Positions 43,692-51,345 of a stretch of DNA of 64,000 bases are shown in pieces. Position 1 is the stretch's first letter; the number at the start of each line of letters is the position of its first letter. Both the position numbers and the translations under genes were made by a program. Source of the DNA: CAZDWZ01 sp964509425 (GTDB lineage Bacteria > Bdellovibrionota_C > UBA2361 > SZUA-149 > CAZDWZ01). A model generated the notes under the pieces. The model ran no database searches and had not been told where the DNA came from. It was given only the letters and a program-made list of their open reading frames with translations. The stretch covers positions 186,001 through 250,000 of the forward strand of contig CAZDWZ010000003.1 of assembly GCA_964509425.1 (NCBI GenBank). The letters are read 5' to 3'.

Positions 43692-44700
43692 ATTGGAGAA
43701 CGCTCGAATCGTTTTTATCCAAAACCTCTTTCGTCAACACCGGCGTCGGGGTGAATTCATTATGATCTTTTGTCTCACCTTTTGCGGCCGTCATGGCGAG
43801 CTCAACGGCGCGTTTGCCCATGAGAAATGGAAGCTGTGCAACGTTTGCGAGCATCTTGCCTTCTGACACCGCTTTTCGGGCTTCCGCGATCCCATCGACG
43901 CTGATTACTTTCACGCGCTCCTTTTTTCCGGCAACACGAACCGCCTCAATCACGCCCATCGTCATAACGTCGCTGACCGAAAAAATGTAATCAAGCTCCG
44001 GCTCTCGCTGCATGAAGTCAAGGGACGTATTCATCGCCTTCATGCGGTCCCAGTCCGCCGAAGGTTTTCCGACGATCACTGCATTCGGAAGCTGCTCTTG
44101 AATCAGGTTCAAAAACCCTTGAGCTCGCTTCTCGCTCACGATACTTCCGGGAAGTCCCTTGATGACGAGGATGCGTGGAGTCTTCGATGGAGCGCCGTTT
44201 ACCAGAAACTCTCCGGCGCTTTTACCGATGAGCACGTTATCGGAGCCCACCGAAAAACTCATGGGAACACCTGCGGCCTTTCCATCTTCAAGCGTCACGT
44301 TTCCGTCGATATCAGCGACCATCACACCCTGAGCAACGGCTTTTTTGAAGCATTCGATTCCAACGTTCTTCGTCGCCGCTCCCATTACCAGAACTTTGGG
44401 CTTTCTCGAGAGGGATGCCGTGCACATGTTCAGTTGCGCTTCTGGATTTTGATCATCATCGGTGTTCAGAATCACAGCATGGATTCCGCTGGACTTAGCG
44501 GTTGCCTCGACCCCCTCCTTGATGATTTTCCAAAAGACGTTTCCCCGGCCCTTCAGAAGAAAAAGATATTCGTCTTCGGCGGCGTTAGCGGAAGCCGAAG
44601 ACAAGACGATAGCGAGCATGGCGAAGCCACCAAGCATCGCCAAGACGCCGGTGTAGCGAAGAGTTGAATATCTCGAATGCCCAAATTGGATTTTTTTCAT
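43681..44700 (-). CDS. Periplasmic sugar-binding protein (RbsB-like), first of tandem pair
   Basis: 339 residues from the ATG at 44700 (AAAGGA 5 bp upstream); the frame is open to 44745 but that part overlaps aroB. Signal peptide with M-K-K start, then E-Y-L-F-L-L-K-G-R-G-N-V-F-W and S-V-G-S-D-N-V-L-I-G-K-S-A-G. It is paralogous to the next gene (shared E-Y-x-F-L-L or F-I-L blocks, S-V-G-S-D-N, C-terminal Q-Y-V-R). Separate ligands or different affinities are possible. It follows aroB by 23 bp. Confidence 0.9.
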   Translation of the reverse strand: MKKIQFGHSRYSTLRYTGVLAMLGGFAMLAIVLSSASANAAEDEYLFLLKGRGNVFWKIIKEGVEATAKSSGIHAVILNTDDDQNPEAQLNMCTASLSRKPKVLVMGAATKNVGIECFKKAVAQGVMVADIDGNVTLEDGKAAGVPMSFSVGSDNVLIGKSAGEFLVNGAPSKTPRILVIKGLPGSIVSEKRAQGFLNLIQEQLPNAVIVGKPSADWDRMKAMNTSLDFMQREPELDYIFSVSDVMTMGVIEAVRVAGKKERVKVISVDGIAEARKAVSEGKMLANVAQLPFLMGKRAVELAMTAAKGETKDHNEFTPTPVLTKEVLDKNDSSVLQYVR

Positions 44701-44723
44701 GAATATCCTTTCTCGTAACATTT

Positions 44724-45866
44724 CTATGCGCGAATCGAATTCCAAGCGTCAGAAACGGTTGAGGCGGAAATGTCTTTCCGAATTTCGGCACTCCCAATTC
44801 CTCTCGGCAATATAAACCTGATATTTCCCTGTTCTACTTTTTTATCAAGCAGCATGACCGCGAGGAGGGAATCGAGTGATGGAGCTGAATTTTCTGCAGC
44901 TTCGGAAGCGTTCTCCGAAATCGGCATGCGAATGGGAAGACCCACTGCGGAAACCAGAGTCTCGATCCTCTGTTTAGCCCTTTCGTAAGCGGGACGCGCG
45001 GAATCATCTCTGCACGTTCGGATCGCCAGATCCGCCGCCGCAACGAGACCCAATGCGACTGCCTCACCGTGGAGATAGGCCGTGTATTTCGTTGCCGATT
45101 CGATGGCATGGGCGAATGTGTGTCCGAGATTTAGGAGCGCTCGTTCTCCTTGCTCCTTCTCATCTGCCATCACGATTTTCGCCTTTATGGCGACGTTTCT
45201 CGATATCAACTCCTCGAGCGTCGAGGGATCACGAGCTAGGATCCTCGAGACGTGGTTCTCAGTCCAATCGAACAAGTCAGCGTCTGTTATGACGGCATGT
45301 TTGATGCACTCAGAAAGTCCCGCACGAAACTCTCTTTCGGAGAGCGTGTTGAGAACCAGCGGATCGATCACTACTGCGCGCGGTTGATGAAAAGCGCCGA
45401 CAAGGTTTTTCCCCTGCGGAAGATTCACACCGACTTTGCCACCCACGCTGGCATCGACCATCGCCAATAACGTCGTAGGGATTTGAATGAAGGGAAGTCC
45501 GCGGAGGTAACTCGCTGCAACAAAGCCCACCACGTCTCCGGCAATTCCACCGCCAAGGGCGAGGATGGGAGTATTTCGTTCGATGCGATTCGAAATAAGG
45601 AAGTCGTAGAACCGCTGAACTGTTTCAAGGCTCTTCGAGCTTTCGCTCGCATCAAATGTGGAGTGGATTACTCTAAATCCCGAAGCTTCAAGCGACGCGG
45701 AGATACTCGAGCCGTAAAGGGAGTACACGTGAGCGTCGGCAAGAACCACCACGCGTTTACCAGTTAAGTCCTCGATTATCTCGCCGAGCGCTTCAACTCC
45801 GCCTCGCCGTATGACGACTTCGTATCCGGTAGCCTCACCTTGAAATTGTAACTGAACGGTTTTCAT
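44724..45866 (-). CDS. aroB: 3-dehydroquinate synthase
   Basis: 380 residues. It converts DAHP to 3-dehydroquinate in the shikimate pathway with NAD and zinc. Conserved blocks: A-L-G-G-G-I-A-G-D-V-V-G-F-V-A-A-S-Y-L-R-G, then Q-I-P-T-T-L-L-A-M-V-D-A-S-V-G-G-K-V-G-V, then L-N-L-G-H-T-F-A-H-A-I-E and H-G-E-A-V-A-L-G. Its upstream neighbour is recA, across a 219-bp gap filled by a large inverted repeat. The DAHP synthase gene lies at 50319. Confidence 0.96.
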   Translation of the reverse strand: MKTVQLQFQGEATGYEVVIRRGGVEALGEIIEDLTGKRVVVLADAHVYSLYGSSISASLEASGFRVIHSTFDASESSKSLETVQRFYDFLISNRIERNTPILALGGGIAGDVVGFVAASYLRGLPFIQIPTTLLAMVDASVGGKVGVNLPQGKNLVGAFHQPRAVVIDPLVLNTLSEREFRAGLSECIKHAVITDADLFDWTENHVSRILARDPSTLEELISRNVAIKAKIVMADEKEQGERALLNLGHTFAHAIESATKYTAYLHGEAVALGLVAAADLAIRTCRDDSARPAYERAKQRIETLVSAVGLPIRMPISENASEAAENSAPSLDSLLAVMLLDKKVEQGNIRFILPRGIGSAEIRKDISASTVSDAWNSIRA

Positions 45867-45879
45867 GTTCCATAAAAAA

Positions 45880-46060
45880 AGCGGTCTGTCTTTTCTCGTA
45901 AGCGTTCACGTTGTCCCGTAATCGAGGCGGAATGAATGGAAAAAGCGGAGTTTACTTAAAGTAAATGAGCATCTTTTCCATTCGTTCCAACGAAGAGTGC
46001 GGGAAACGCGGACGCTTACCTCGTCTTAGCATAACTGAGACGAGAGTAAGACAGACCGCT
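45880..46060. repeat. 181-bp long inverted repeat between recA and aroB
   Basis: The outer arms are AGCGGTCTGTCTT (45880-45892) and AAGACAGACCGCT (46048-46060). Nested arms pair GTAAGCGTTC (45898-45907) with GACGCTTAC (46011-46019), CCCG with CGGG, and GGAATGAATGGAAAA (45929-45943) with TTTTCCATTCGTTCC (45974-45988). The centre is the perfect palindrome TTTACTTAAAGTAAA (45951-45965). The right arm has an extra hairpin (46020-46044, CTCGTCTTAG/CTGAGACGAG). It could terminate recA, fold as RNA, or be a MITE-like element. It fills almost the whole gap. Confidence 0.7.
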
Positions 46061-46085
46061 GGAGAAAGTAACGGTATAGATGCCG

Positions 46086-47198
46086 TTACATCAGATCGGT
46101 GGCATCGTTTACGGAATTGCCCTTCTGCTCCTTTGGGGGCGTTCCGCCGGCACCGAAGCTGGCTCTGGCAGACTCGATGCCCGCCGAATCCATAATAAGC
46201 GCTTTAATCTCCTGCCAAACGTCAGGATGGTCTTTCAAGAACTGCTTGGAATTCTCGCGTCCCTGTCCGATCCGCTCGCCTCTGAACGTGTACCAAGCTC
46301 CGGCCTTATCGATAACCCCGTGCTCCACTCCGAGATCGACGATCTCTCCGACCTGGCTGATGCCTTCGTTGTAGATGATATCGAATTCGACTTCGCGAAA
46401 CGGTGGGGCGACCTTGTTCTTTACGACCTTCACCTTCGTCCGGTTACCGATTACCTCTTCCTTTTCCTTGATCGCGGCGATTCGGCGGATATCCATTCGC
46501 ACCGAAGAATAGAACTTGAGAGCGTTACCTCCCGCCGTGGTTTCGGGCGAGCCGAACATTACGCCGATCTTCATGCGAATCTGGTTGATGAAGATAACGG
46601 TTGTTTTCGTCTTCGAGACGGTCGCCGTGAGCTTTCGAAGCGCTTGGCTCATTAAGCGTGCTTGCAATCCCGGAAGGCTGTCGCCCATATCTCCGTCCAA
46701 CTCCGCCTGCGGAACGAGAGCAGCAACAGAGTCGATTACTACGAGGTCTACCGCGTTCGAACGAACGAGTGTCTCTGCGATATCAAGTGCCTGTTCTCCC
46801 GAGTCCGGTTGACTGATGAGAAGCTTCGATGTGTCCACTCCGAGCCGGCCAGCGTAATTCAGATCGAGCGCGTGCTCCGCATCGATGAACACAACCGTTC
46901 CGCCCTGCTTTTGGGTCTCTGCGGTCAGATGCAGCGTCAGCGTCGTCTTCCCCGAAGATTCCGGACCATAGATTTCGATGATTCTTCCCCGAGGGATACC
47001 ACCTATTCCGAGAGCCATGTCCAAGGAGATGCTCCCGGTCGAAATGGCTTCAATCTTCTGTTCTACCTGTCCTTCATCAAGGCGCATGATTGCGCCCTTT
47101 CCATAGTTCTTCTCCAGCGCTGAGAGAGCCGCCGATAGGGACTTTTCTCGTTCGCTGTCGTTCTTTACTTCTGTCGTTGTCCGGCTTGGTTGTTTCAT
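46086..47198 (-). CDS. recA: Recombinase RecA
   Basis: 370 residues. Walker A G-P-E-S-S-G-K-T-T at about 78-86, Walker B-type V-D-L-V-V-I-D-S-V, the loop M-S-Q-A-L-R-K-L and F-I-N-Q-I-R-M-K-I-G-V-M-F-G-S-P-E are typical. The acidic/Gly-rich C-terminal tail is divergent. It forms filaments for recombination and acts as co-protease for LexA. It lies 15 bp downstream of lexA on the same strand, so an SOS-controlled lexA-recA operon is likely. Confidence 0.98.
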   Translation of the reverse strand: MKQPSRTTTEVKNDSEREKSLSAALSALEKNYGKGAIMRLDEGQVEQKIEAISTGSISLDMALGIGGIPRGRIIEIYGPESSGKTTLTLHLTAETQKQGGTVVFIDAEHALDLNYAGRLGVDTSKLLISQPDSGEQALDIAETLVRSNAVDLVVIDSVAALVPQAELDGDMGDSLPGLQARLMSQALRKLTATVSKTKTTVIFINQIRMKIGVMFGSPETTAGGNALKFYSSVRMDIRRIAAIKEKEEVIGNRTKVKVVKNKVAPPFREVEFDIIYNEGISQVGEIVDLGVEHGVIDKAGAWYTFRGERIGQGRENSKQFLKDHPDVWQEIKALIMDSAGIESARASFGAGGTPPKEQKGNSVNDATDLM

Positions 47199-47213
47199 TT
47201 CATCTTCCTCGTT

Positions 47214-47861
47214 TTATAATTCTCGAATCAATCCGATCACTCTTCCCTGGATTGTTGCGTTATCGGCGGAAATCGGCTGGTGCGCCGGATTCTTCGGGAC
47301 CAGCATCGCCTTTCCACCTTTTAATCGGCGGAAAGTTTTAACCGTTGCAAAATTGTTTTCGACCAGTGCAACAACAATCTGACCATTCTCCGCCGAGTCC
47401 TGGCGGCGCACGATGATTATATCGCCATCCATGATGTGCGCATCAATCATCGACTCTCCCGTTACCTGAAGACAATAGATCTCGTGACGGCTGTCGAAAA
47501 ATTGTGGAGGAACGTTCACCGTTACGGTCGTATCGCCCATCACCTCGATCGGAGAACCGGCAGCAATGAGGCCGAGGAGGGGAACCGCAAACGGAGCTGA
47601 CGGAATTGCGGCATCTTCCCGCTCGACCAGCTCAATCGCACCGTCGTCCCCACGCTGAATAAATCCTTTGTCCTCAAGGCGGGCTAAATGAAAATGCGCC
47701 GTAGAAGGTGATCTCACCCCGATATACGTCGCGATATCTTTTAAGGTGGGACCGTAGCCGTTGTCGGCGATGAAGCGCCGGAGATACTCTAGAGTCTCTC
47801 GCTGCACGGGGGCGAGCGAGTGACTTTTGTAACTCTGATTTTTTAGATTCTCACTTCCCAT
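47214..47861 (-). CDS. lexA: LexA repressor
   Basis: 215 residues from the ATG at 47861 (AGGAG upstream); the longer frame to 47951 is not supported. N-terminal winged-helix domain (about 15-80). Self-cleavage site Ala101-Gly102 in I-A-A-G-S, the catalytic Ser137 in T-G-E-S-M-I-D and Lys175 in A-T-V-K-T complete the protease. It represses SOS genes and is cut when bound to RecA filaments. Coupled with recA 15 bp downstream. I could not recognise a confident LexA box, which differs greatly among phyla. Confidence 0.96.
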   Translation of the reverse strand: MGSENLKNQSYKSHSLAPVQRETLEYLRRFIADNGYGPTLKDIATYIGVRSPSTAHFHLARLEDKGFIQRGDDGAIELVEREDAAIPSAPFAVPLLGLIAAGSPIEVMGDTTVTVNVPPQFFDSRHEIYCLQVTGESMIDAHIMDGDIIIVRRQDSAENGQIVVALVENNFATVKTFRRLKGGKAMLVPKNPAHQPISADNATIQGRVIGLIREL

Positions 47862-47933
47862 AATCTCCTGCTGCTCATACTCTAAAGTGACCCGAAAGAA
47901 GCGCCGAAAGAAACAGCCGAAAAAGAACCCGCA

Positions 47934-48049
47934 ATCCAGCTGAAATGGCAATCCAGCTGAAATGGCAGCCCAGCTGAAATGGCAGTTCGGCTAAGCCTGC
48001 AGACCAAATGGCCTGCAGACCTTCTGGCCTCCAGTCCATCTGGCCTGCA
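47934..48049. repeat. Tandem repeat block upstream of lexA
   Basis: Three 17-bp units on the theme ATCCAGCTGAAATGGCA (47934-47950, 47951-47967, 47968-47984) are followed by a diverged unit (47985-48001). Then three 16-bp units on the theme GACC-TCTGGCCTGCA follow (48002-48017, 48018-48033, 48034-48049). The block is 73-190 bp upstream of lexA (minus) and 110-230 bp upstream of the enoyl-CoA hydratase gene (plus), within the 301-bp gap 47862-48162. A plausible promoter, TTGGCC with TACGAT, lies just right of it (about 48090-48120). Confidence 0.7.
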
Positions 48050-48162
48050 GTCCAACGAGACGGCTGCCCTACGGGATTTGGCGGAAAGCTTGGCCCGGCT
48101 ATTTGCTATAAATTACGATATCAAAATTTTCTCGAAACGCAAGGAGTTTCTGTAATCAAATC

Positions 48163-48954
48163 ATGAACCCAGCAAACCTCGTGAAATGTGAAATATCGGG
48201 ATATCTGGCGACGATCACGCTAAACGATCCCGAGAATAGAAATGCCATGAGCGAGGCGATGAGCGAGCAGTTCGCTCAGGCTGTCGCGCAGTTGAAGCAA
48301 CAAAAAGATGTCCGCGTGGCCGTCCTCACCGGCGCGGGAAAGGCGTTTTCCGGCGGTGGACATCTTGAGATGCTTGAGGCGAAAACCCGAGTTTCTCGTG
48401 AGGAAAACGAGCGTTTGATGAACGTTTTCTACGCGAACTTTCTTTCGGTCAGAGACCTAGAGATTCCGGTTATTGCGGCGATGAATGGGCACGCGATGGG
48501 GGCGGCGCTTTGTCTCGCGCTGGCGTGCGATATTCGGATTGCGGTGAAGGAAGCTAAACTTGGATTGAACTTTGTGCTTTTGGGGCTTCACCCTGGGATG
48601 GGCGCCACCTACTTCGTTCCACGGCTTCTTGGGAGCGCGCGAGCAGCTGAGCTGCTCTACACCGGCGCTATAGTATCCGCTGAGGACGCAAAAACCCTCG
48701 GCCTCGTAAATCGTGTCGTGGAGGCCGAATCGCTGGGCTCTGCAGTTCAAGACACCGCGAATCTTATCTCCTCCGGCGGTCCTCAGGCAATCAGGGAATT
48801 AAAGGCGTCGTTGAGGACAGCTGAGTTTGCAACGTTAGAAACTTGCCTCAAACGGGAGGCGGCGTGCCAGGCGATTGATTACGTCGGGGCGGAGTTTGCC
48901 GAAGGCATCGCGGCGGCGAAAGAGAAAAGGAAGCCGTCATTCAAAGCGAACTGA
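48163..48954 (+). CDS. Enoyl-CoA hydratase/isomerase family protein
   Basis: 263 residues with the crotonase fold: N-P-A-N-L start, L-N-D-P-E-N-R-N-A-M-S, G-A-G-K-A-F-S-G-G-G-H (oxyanion loop) and A-A-M-N-G-H-A-M-G-A-A-L-C-L-A-L-A-C-D. The second oxyanion-forming Gly is kept. One of the two acidic catalytic residues of true hydratases is not obvious, so it may be an isomerase or another crotonase. GGAG is 17 bp before the ATG, further than usual. Confidence 0.85.
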   Translation: MNPANLVKCEISGYLATITLNDPENRNAMSEAMSEQFAQAVAQLKQQKDVRVAVLTGAGKAFSGGGHLEMLEAKTRVSREENERLMNVFYANFLSVRDLEIPVIAAMNGHAMGAALCLALACDIRIAVKEAKLGLNFVLLGLHPGMGATYFVPRLLGSARAAELLYTGAIVSAEDAKTLGLVNRVVEAESLGSAVQDTANLISSGGPQAIRELKASLRTAEFATLETCLKREAACQAIDYVGAEFAEGIAAAKEKRKPSFKAN

Positions 48955-49233
48955 TCACCTCTTCCGCGGTTGGAGGAGCACGAAAATCATCACGCCGGTG
49001 ATCAGCACTTGTGCTGCCGACACCCAGAACTCGCGCCACAGTCCACTTGCATTTGCCTCGGCGAAGAGCAACCAGCAGAGTAGTGCAGTTATCCCGCCAA
49101 TTATCAGGCCGAGACGCGATTTCGAAAGCGTATCCACCTGAGCATTCGCCTCACTTCCGTCGTGTGCGGAGCGCGTGTTCGTGCCGTTTTCCGACGAACT
49201 TTTTTTTGCCTGGAACGTTGACATAGCTGACAT
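48955..49233 (-). CDS. Small two-TM membrane protein
   Basis: 92 residues from the ATG at 49233 (an ATG three codons later, 49224, is equally possible; neither has a strong ribosome site). Polar N-terminus rich in Ser, Asn and Lys, then two hydrophobic segments (about 41-60 and 70-87) and a basic tail. No family recognised. Its stop abuts the enoyl-CoA hydratase stop, so the genes are convergent. Longer frames upstream look spurious. Confidence 0.5.
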   Translation of the reverse strand: MSAMSTFQAKKSSSENGTNTRSAHDGSEANAQVDTLSKSRLGLIIGGITALLCWLLFAEANASGLWREFWVSAAQVLITGVMIFVLLQPRKR

Positions 49234-49311
49234 CGGGGGATAAAGCTTTAAGACACTTAAACGAAGTGGTAGAGTGGTTTCGTTCGCACGATATGTGAAG
49301 CAGTAGAGACC

Positions 49312-49388
49312 GGCAAGTCGGTCTGGGCAAGTTGGTCGGAGAGCGCATCGAGCGGACGAATTGGTGGATCGAACTGGCGGATCGAACT
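49312..49388. repeat. Short imperfect tandem repeats in noncoding DNA
   Basis: GGCAAGTCGGTCT (49312-49324) is echoed by GGCAAGTTGGTCGG (49326-49339). GGTGGATCGAACT (49363-49375) is followed directly by GGCGGATCGAACT (49376-49388). They lie upstream of the minus-strand membrane-protein gene and of a putative transcript that ends at the 49671 terminator. Confidence 0.5.
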
Positions 49389-49670
49389 GAGCGCGTGTTG
49401 GGCAGGGTAGGCGGGAAAGCTGAGCAGGGGAGCCGGGGATGGAAGAAGCGAGCAGCACTTTAAAGTTTGGTGCTTTAGAGTTCTCTGATTTTCGTTTCGT
49501 CGCTCCAGTTTCTTTTCTGAAGTTGTGCTCCGCTTTTTCGGGATCGTTCCTTTTTTCGGGATCGTTCATCCGGTCCGCATCGCTGCTTCAGTTCTTCTCT
49601 TTTGCGAAAGCTGTTTTTAACTTTTCTTTTCATCGCCGTTCCCGAGTGTCTCTTAATCGAGCGCTGAGTC

Positions 49671-49702
49671 AAAGAGTCTCTCGAAGCGAGACTCTTTTTT
49701 TT
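49671..49702 (+). terminator. Strong intrinsic terminator with no gene before it
   Basis: AAAGAGTCTC (49671-49680) pairs with GAGACTCTTT (49688-49697) around a 7-nt loop, and the T-run continues to 49702. This is the clearest rho-independent terminator in the window. On the plus strand the nearest upstream plus gene ends at 48954 and the gene between is on the minus strand, so it ends either an untranslated RNA or a leader of the gene at 49908. Confidence 0.85.
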
Positions 49703-49907
49703 GGGGAACGCCGGTCTTTTTGCGAACGTGTTGTTTTTGCGCAGCCTGTTTTTGTGAGGGAGGTTCTCGCGAGGTTTTGTTTGAAAATCCTTCCTCGGTT
49801 CAACGGAAGGGGCTTCGTAAATTTTTCATTGATTAATTTTATCAGTTCTTAGTTTCTGTTTGGGTAGATAGTAACAGCGTTTCTTTTTTTGGCGGAGGCT
49901 TGGTTGC

Positions 49908-50231
49908 ATGTCCTTAGCAAGAGTTCGTGCGGGGAACGTCGAGGATGAAGAGGGGTTTGCCTCGTCGAGAGGAGTTAAACCGGAGCGAAACCTACTGGCG
50001 GCCGTTTTGGCGAGAGCGATTTGCGATGCATTCGGCTCTGCGCAGTGCGATCGCCACGTTGTAAGAAGCGCTCGGCAGTGGCTGTTCGGGGCGTTGGACC
50101 CGACGCGCGCTTTTAGTTTCGCATGGGTTTCTCAACATCTCGATCTTGATCCGATTGCGCTTCAACATACGCTTCGCAGCTATGAGCACAATCCAGAAAT
50201 GCTTCAGGAGCGGTTGAGTCTGCTCCGGTAA
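49908..50231 (+). CDS. Small conserved-looking protein of unknown function
   Basis: 107 residues, no named family recognised. Basic and Ala/Arg-rich with a helical look: residues about 26-42 (N-L-L-A-A-V-L-A-R-A-I-C-D-A-F-G), then H-V-V-R-S-A-R-Q-W-L-F, then F-S-F-A-W-V-S-Q-H-L-D-L-D-P. The spacing of aromatic and acidic residues suggests a compact helical, possibly helix-turn-helix-like, domain. It lies between the strong terminator and the DAHP synthase gene, and its order with the latter suggests co-transcription. Role unknown. Confidence 0.6.
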   Translation: MSLARVRAGNVEDEEGFASSRGVKPERNLLAAVLARAICDAFGSAQCDRHVVRSARQWLFGALDPTRAFSFAWVSQHLDLDPIALQHTLRSYEHNPEMLQERLSLLR

Positions 50232-50241
50232 GCAACCCTGA

Positions 50242-50273
50242 GGAAGGCGGTGCGGTTGTTTGCTTCGCCTTCC
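50242..50273 (+). terminator. GC-rich stem-loop between small gene and DAHP synthase gene
   Basis: GGAAGGCG (50242-50249) and CGCCTTCC (50266-50273) form an 8-bp stem with a 16-nt loop, followed by TTGTTGGGTTATTT. It lies 10 bp after the stop of the small gene and 45 bp before the aroF-type start. Either a weak terminator or an attenuator for the DAHP synthase. Confidence 0.45.
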
Positions 50274-50318
50274 TTGTTGGGTTATTTCCCCCCTTTGGTT
50301 CACCAGAGAGGGAAGTCC

Positions 50319-51332
50319 ATGATCATCGTTTTGAAAAAAGGCTCGTCTTCGAACGACGCCGATCCGATACTCGAGCAAATCCGATCCGTGGGGTTGGAGC
50401 CGTTGTATCTGCCTGGTGAAGAGAAAATTGTCATTGGCGCACTGGGCGATGAACGAGTTCTCGCCAAGCTTCAACTTGAAGCCATTGACTCCGTTGAGCG
50501 AGTCGTCCCAATCTTAAAACCGTACAAGCTTGCGAATCGCGAGTTTCGATCAGACAGATCGACCGTCACGGTCGGCGATGTGGTCATCGGCGGGAGTTCG
50601 TGTGTCATTCTCGCCGGACCTTGCTCCGTTGAGAGTGAAGAGCAAATTCTCGAAACTGCGCGCGCAGTGAAGAAGGCGGGAGCGAAGATCCTCCGGGGCG
50701 GTGCGTTCAAGCCTCGAACCTCGCCCTACGCATTCCAAGGTCTCGAGAAAGAAGGACTTGAGCTCTTGGCGCTGGCCCGGAAAGAAACCGGAATGCCCAT
50801 CGTCACTGAAGTGCTCAGCGAGCATGACGTGGAACTTGTGGCGTCCTACGCGGACATGCTGCAGATCGGTGCGCGGAACATGCAAAACTACCGCCTTCTC
50901 CGAGCGGTCGGCACCACGAAGAAGCCGGTGCTCTTGAAGCGCGGTCCCGCGGCAAGTATGGGCGAGCTCCTTATGTCCGCTGAATATGTGATGTCTGAGG
51001 GAAATCCGAACGTCGTCCTCTGTGAAAGAGGGATTAAAAGCTTTTTCAACGATACAAGAAACACCTTCGACCTTTCGATTATTCCGCTTCTCAAAGCAGA
51101 GACCCATTTACCCATTATTGCCGACCCGAGCCACGGCACGGGTGTGCGCCGCATCGTGGCTGATATGTCGCTCGCGGCAGTCGCCGCCGGTGCCGACGGT
51201 CTTATCATTGAGGTTCATCCGCATCCTGAAAAGGCGCTCTCGGACGGGTTTCAGCAATTAGATTTCACGGAATTTTCGACACTTTCAGAGAAGATCGCTA
51301 AGGTCGCGGCGTCAATTGGCAAGACGACCTAA
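50319..51332 (+). CDS. aroF: 3-deoxy-7-phosphoheptulonate (DAHP) synthase
   Basis: 337 residues from the ATG at 50319. First step of the shikimate pathway: PEP plus erythrose-4-phosphate. An N-terminal ferredoxin-like domain (about 1-68) precedes a type I-beta barrel, as in Thermotoga DAHP synthase, where the domain binds Tyr/Phe. Conserved: V-I-L-A-G-P-C-S-V-E-S, G-G-A-F-K-P-R-T-S-P-Y-A-F-Q-G, Q-I-G-A-R-N-M-Q-N, D-P-S-H-G-T-G. aroB is 5 kb away on the other strand. A hairpin precedes the gene. The symbol is a family label. Confidence 0.94.
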   Translation: MIIVLKKGSSSNDADPILEQIRSVGLEPLYLPGEEKIVIGALGDERVLAKLQLEAIDSVERVVPILKPYKLANREFRSDRSTVTVGDVVIGGSSCVILAGPCSVESEEQILETARAVKKAGAKILRGGAFKPRTSPYAFQGLEKEGLELLALARKETGMPIVTEVLSEHDVELVASYADMLQIGARNMQNYRLLRAVGTTKKPVLLKRGPAASMGELLMSAEYVMSEGNPNVVLCERGIKSFFNDTRNTFDLSIIPLLKAETHLPIIADPSHGTGVRRIVADMSLAAVAAGADGLIIEVHPHPEKALSDGFQQLDFTEFSTLSEKIAKVAASIGKTT

Positions 51333-51345
51333 GATTGGAGGAGCT

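Larger units (their letters stand above)
49234..49907. other. 670-bp region without a convincing gene
   Basis: No reading frame here has plausible composition. The only long plus-strand one (49439-49852) is Phe/Ser/Arg-rich, runs through a terminator hairpin and is rejected. The region holds the tandem repeats at 49312-49388, a hairpin AGCAC/GTGCT near 49448-49470, a strong terminator (49671-49702) and a CCTTCC/GGAAGG stem (49789-49810). T-rich stretches are common. It could hold a small RNA or the long leader of the 49908 gene. Confidence 0.5.

Noticed and set aside
47862..48162. Known LexA boxes before lexA
   Set aside because: None of the classic forms (CTG-N10-CAG, GAAC-N4-GTTC, GTTC-N7-GTTC, TTAC-N3-GTAA) is convincingly seen.
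49439..49852. 137-codon plus-strand frame
   Set aside because: Phe/Ser/Arg-rich with no protein-like pattern, and it reads straight through a strong terminator hairpin.
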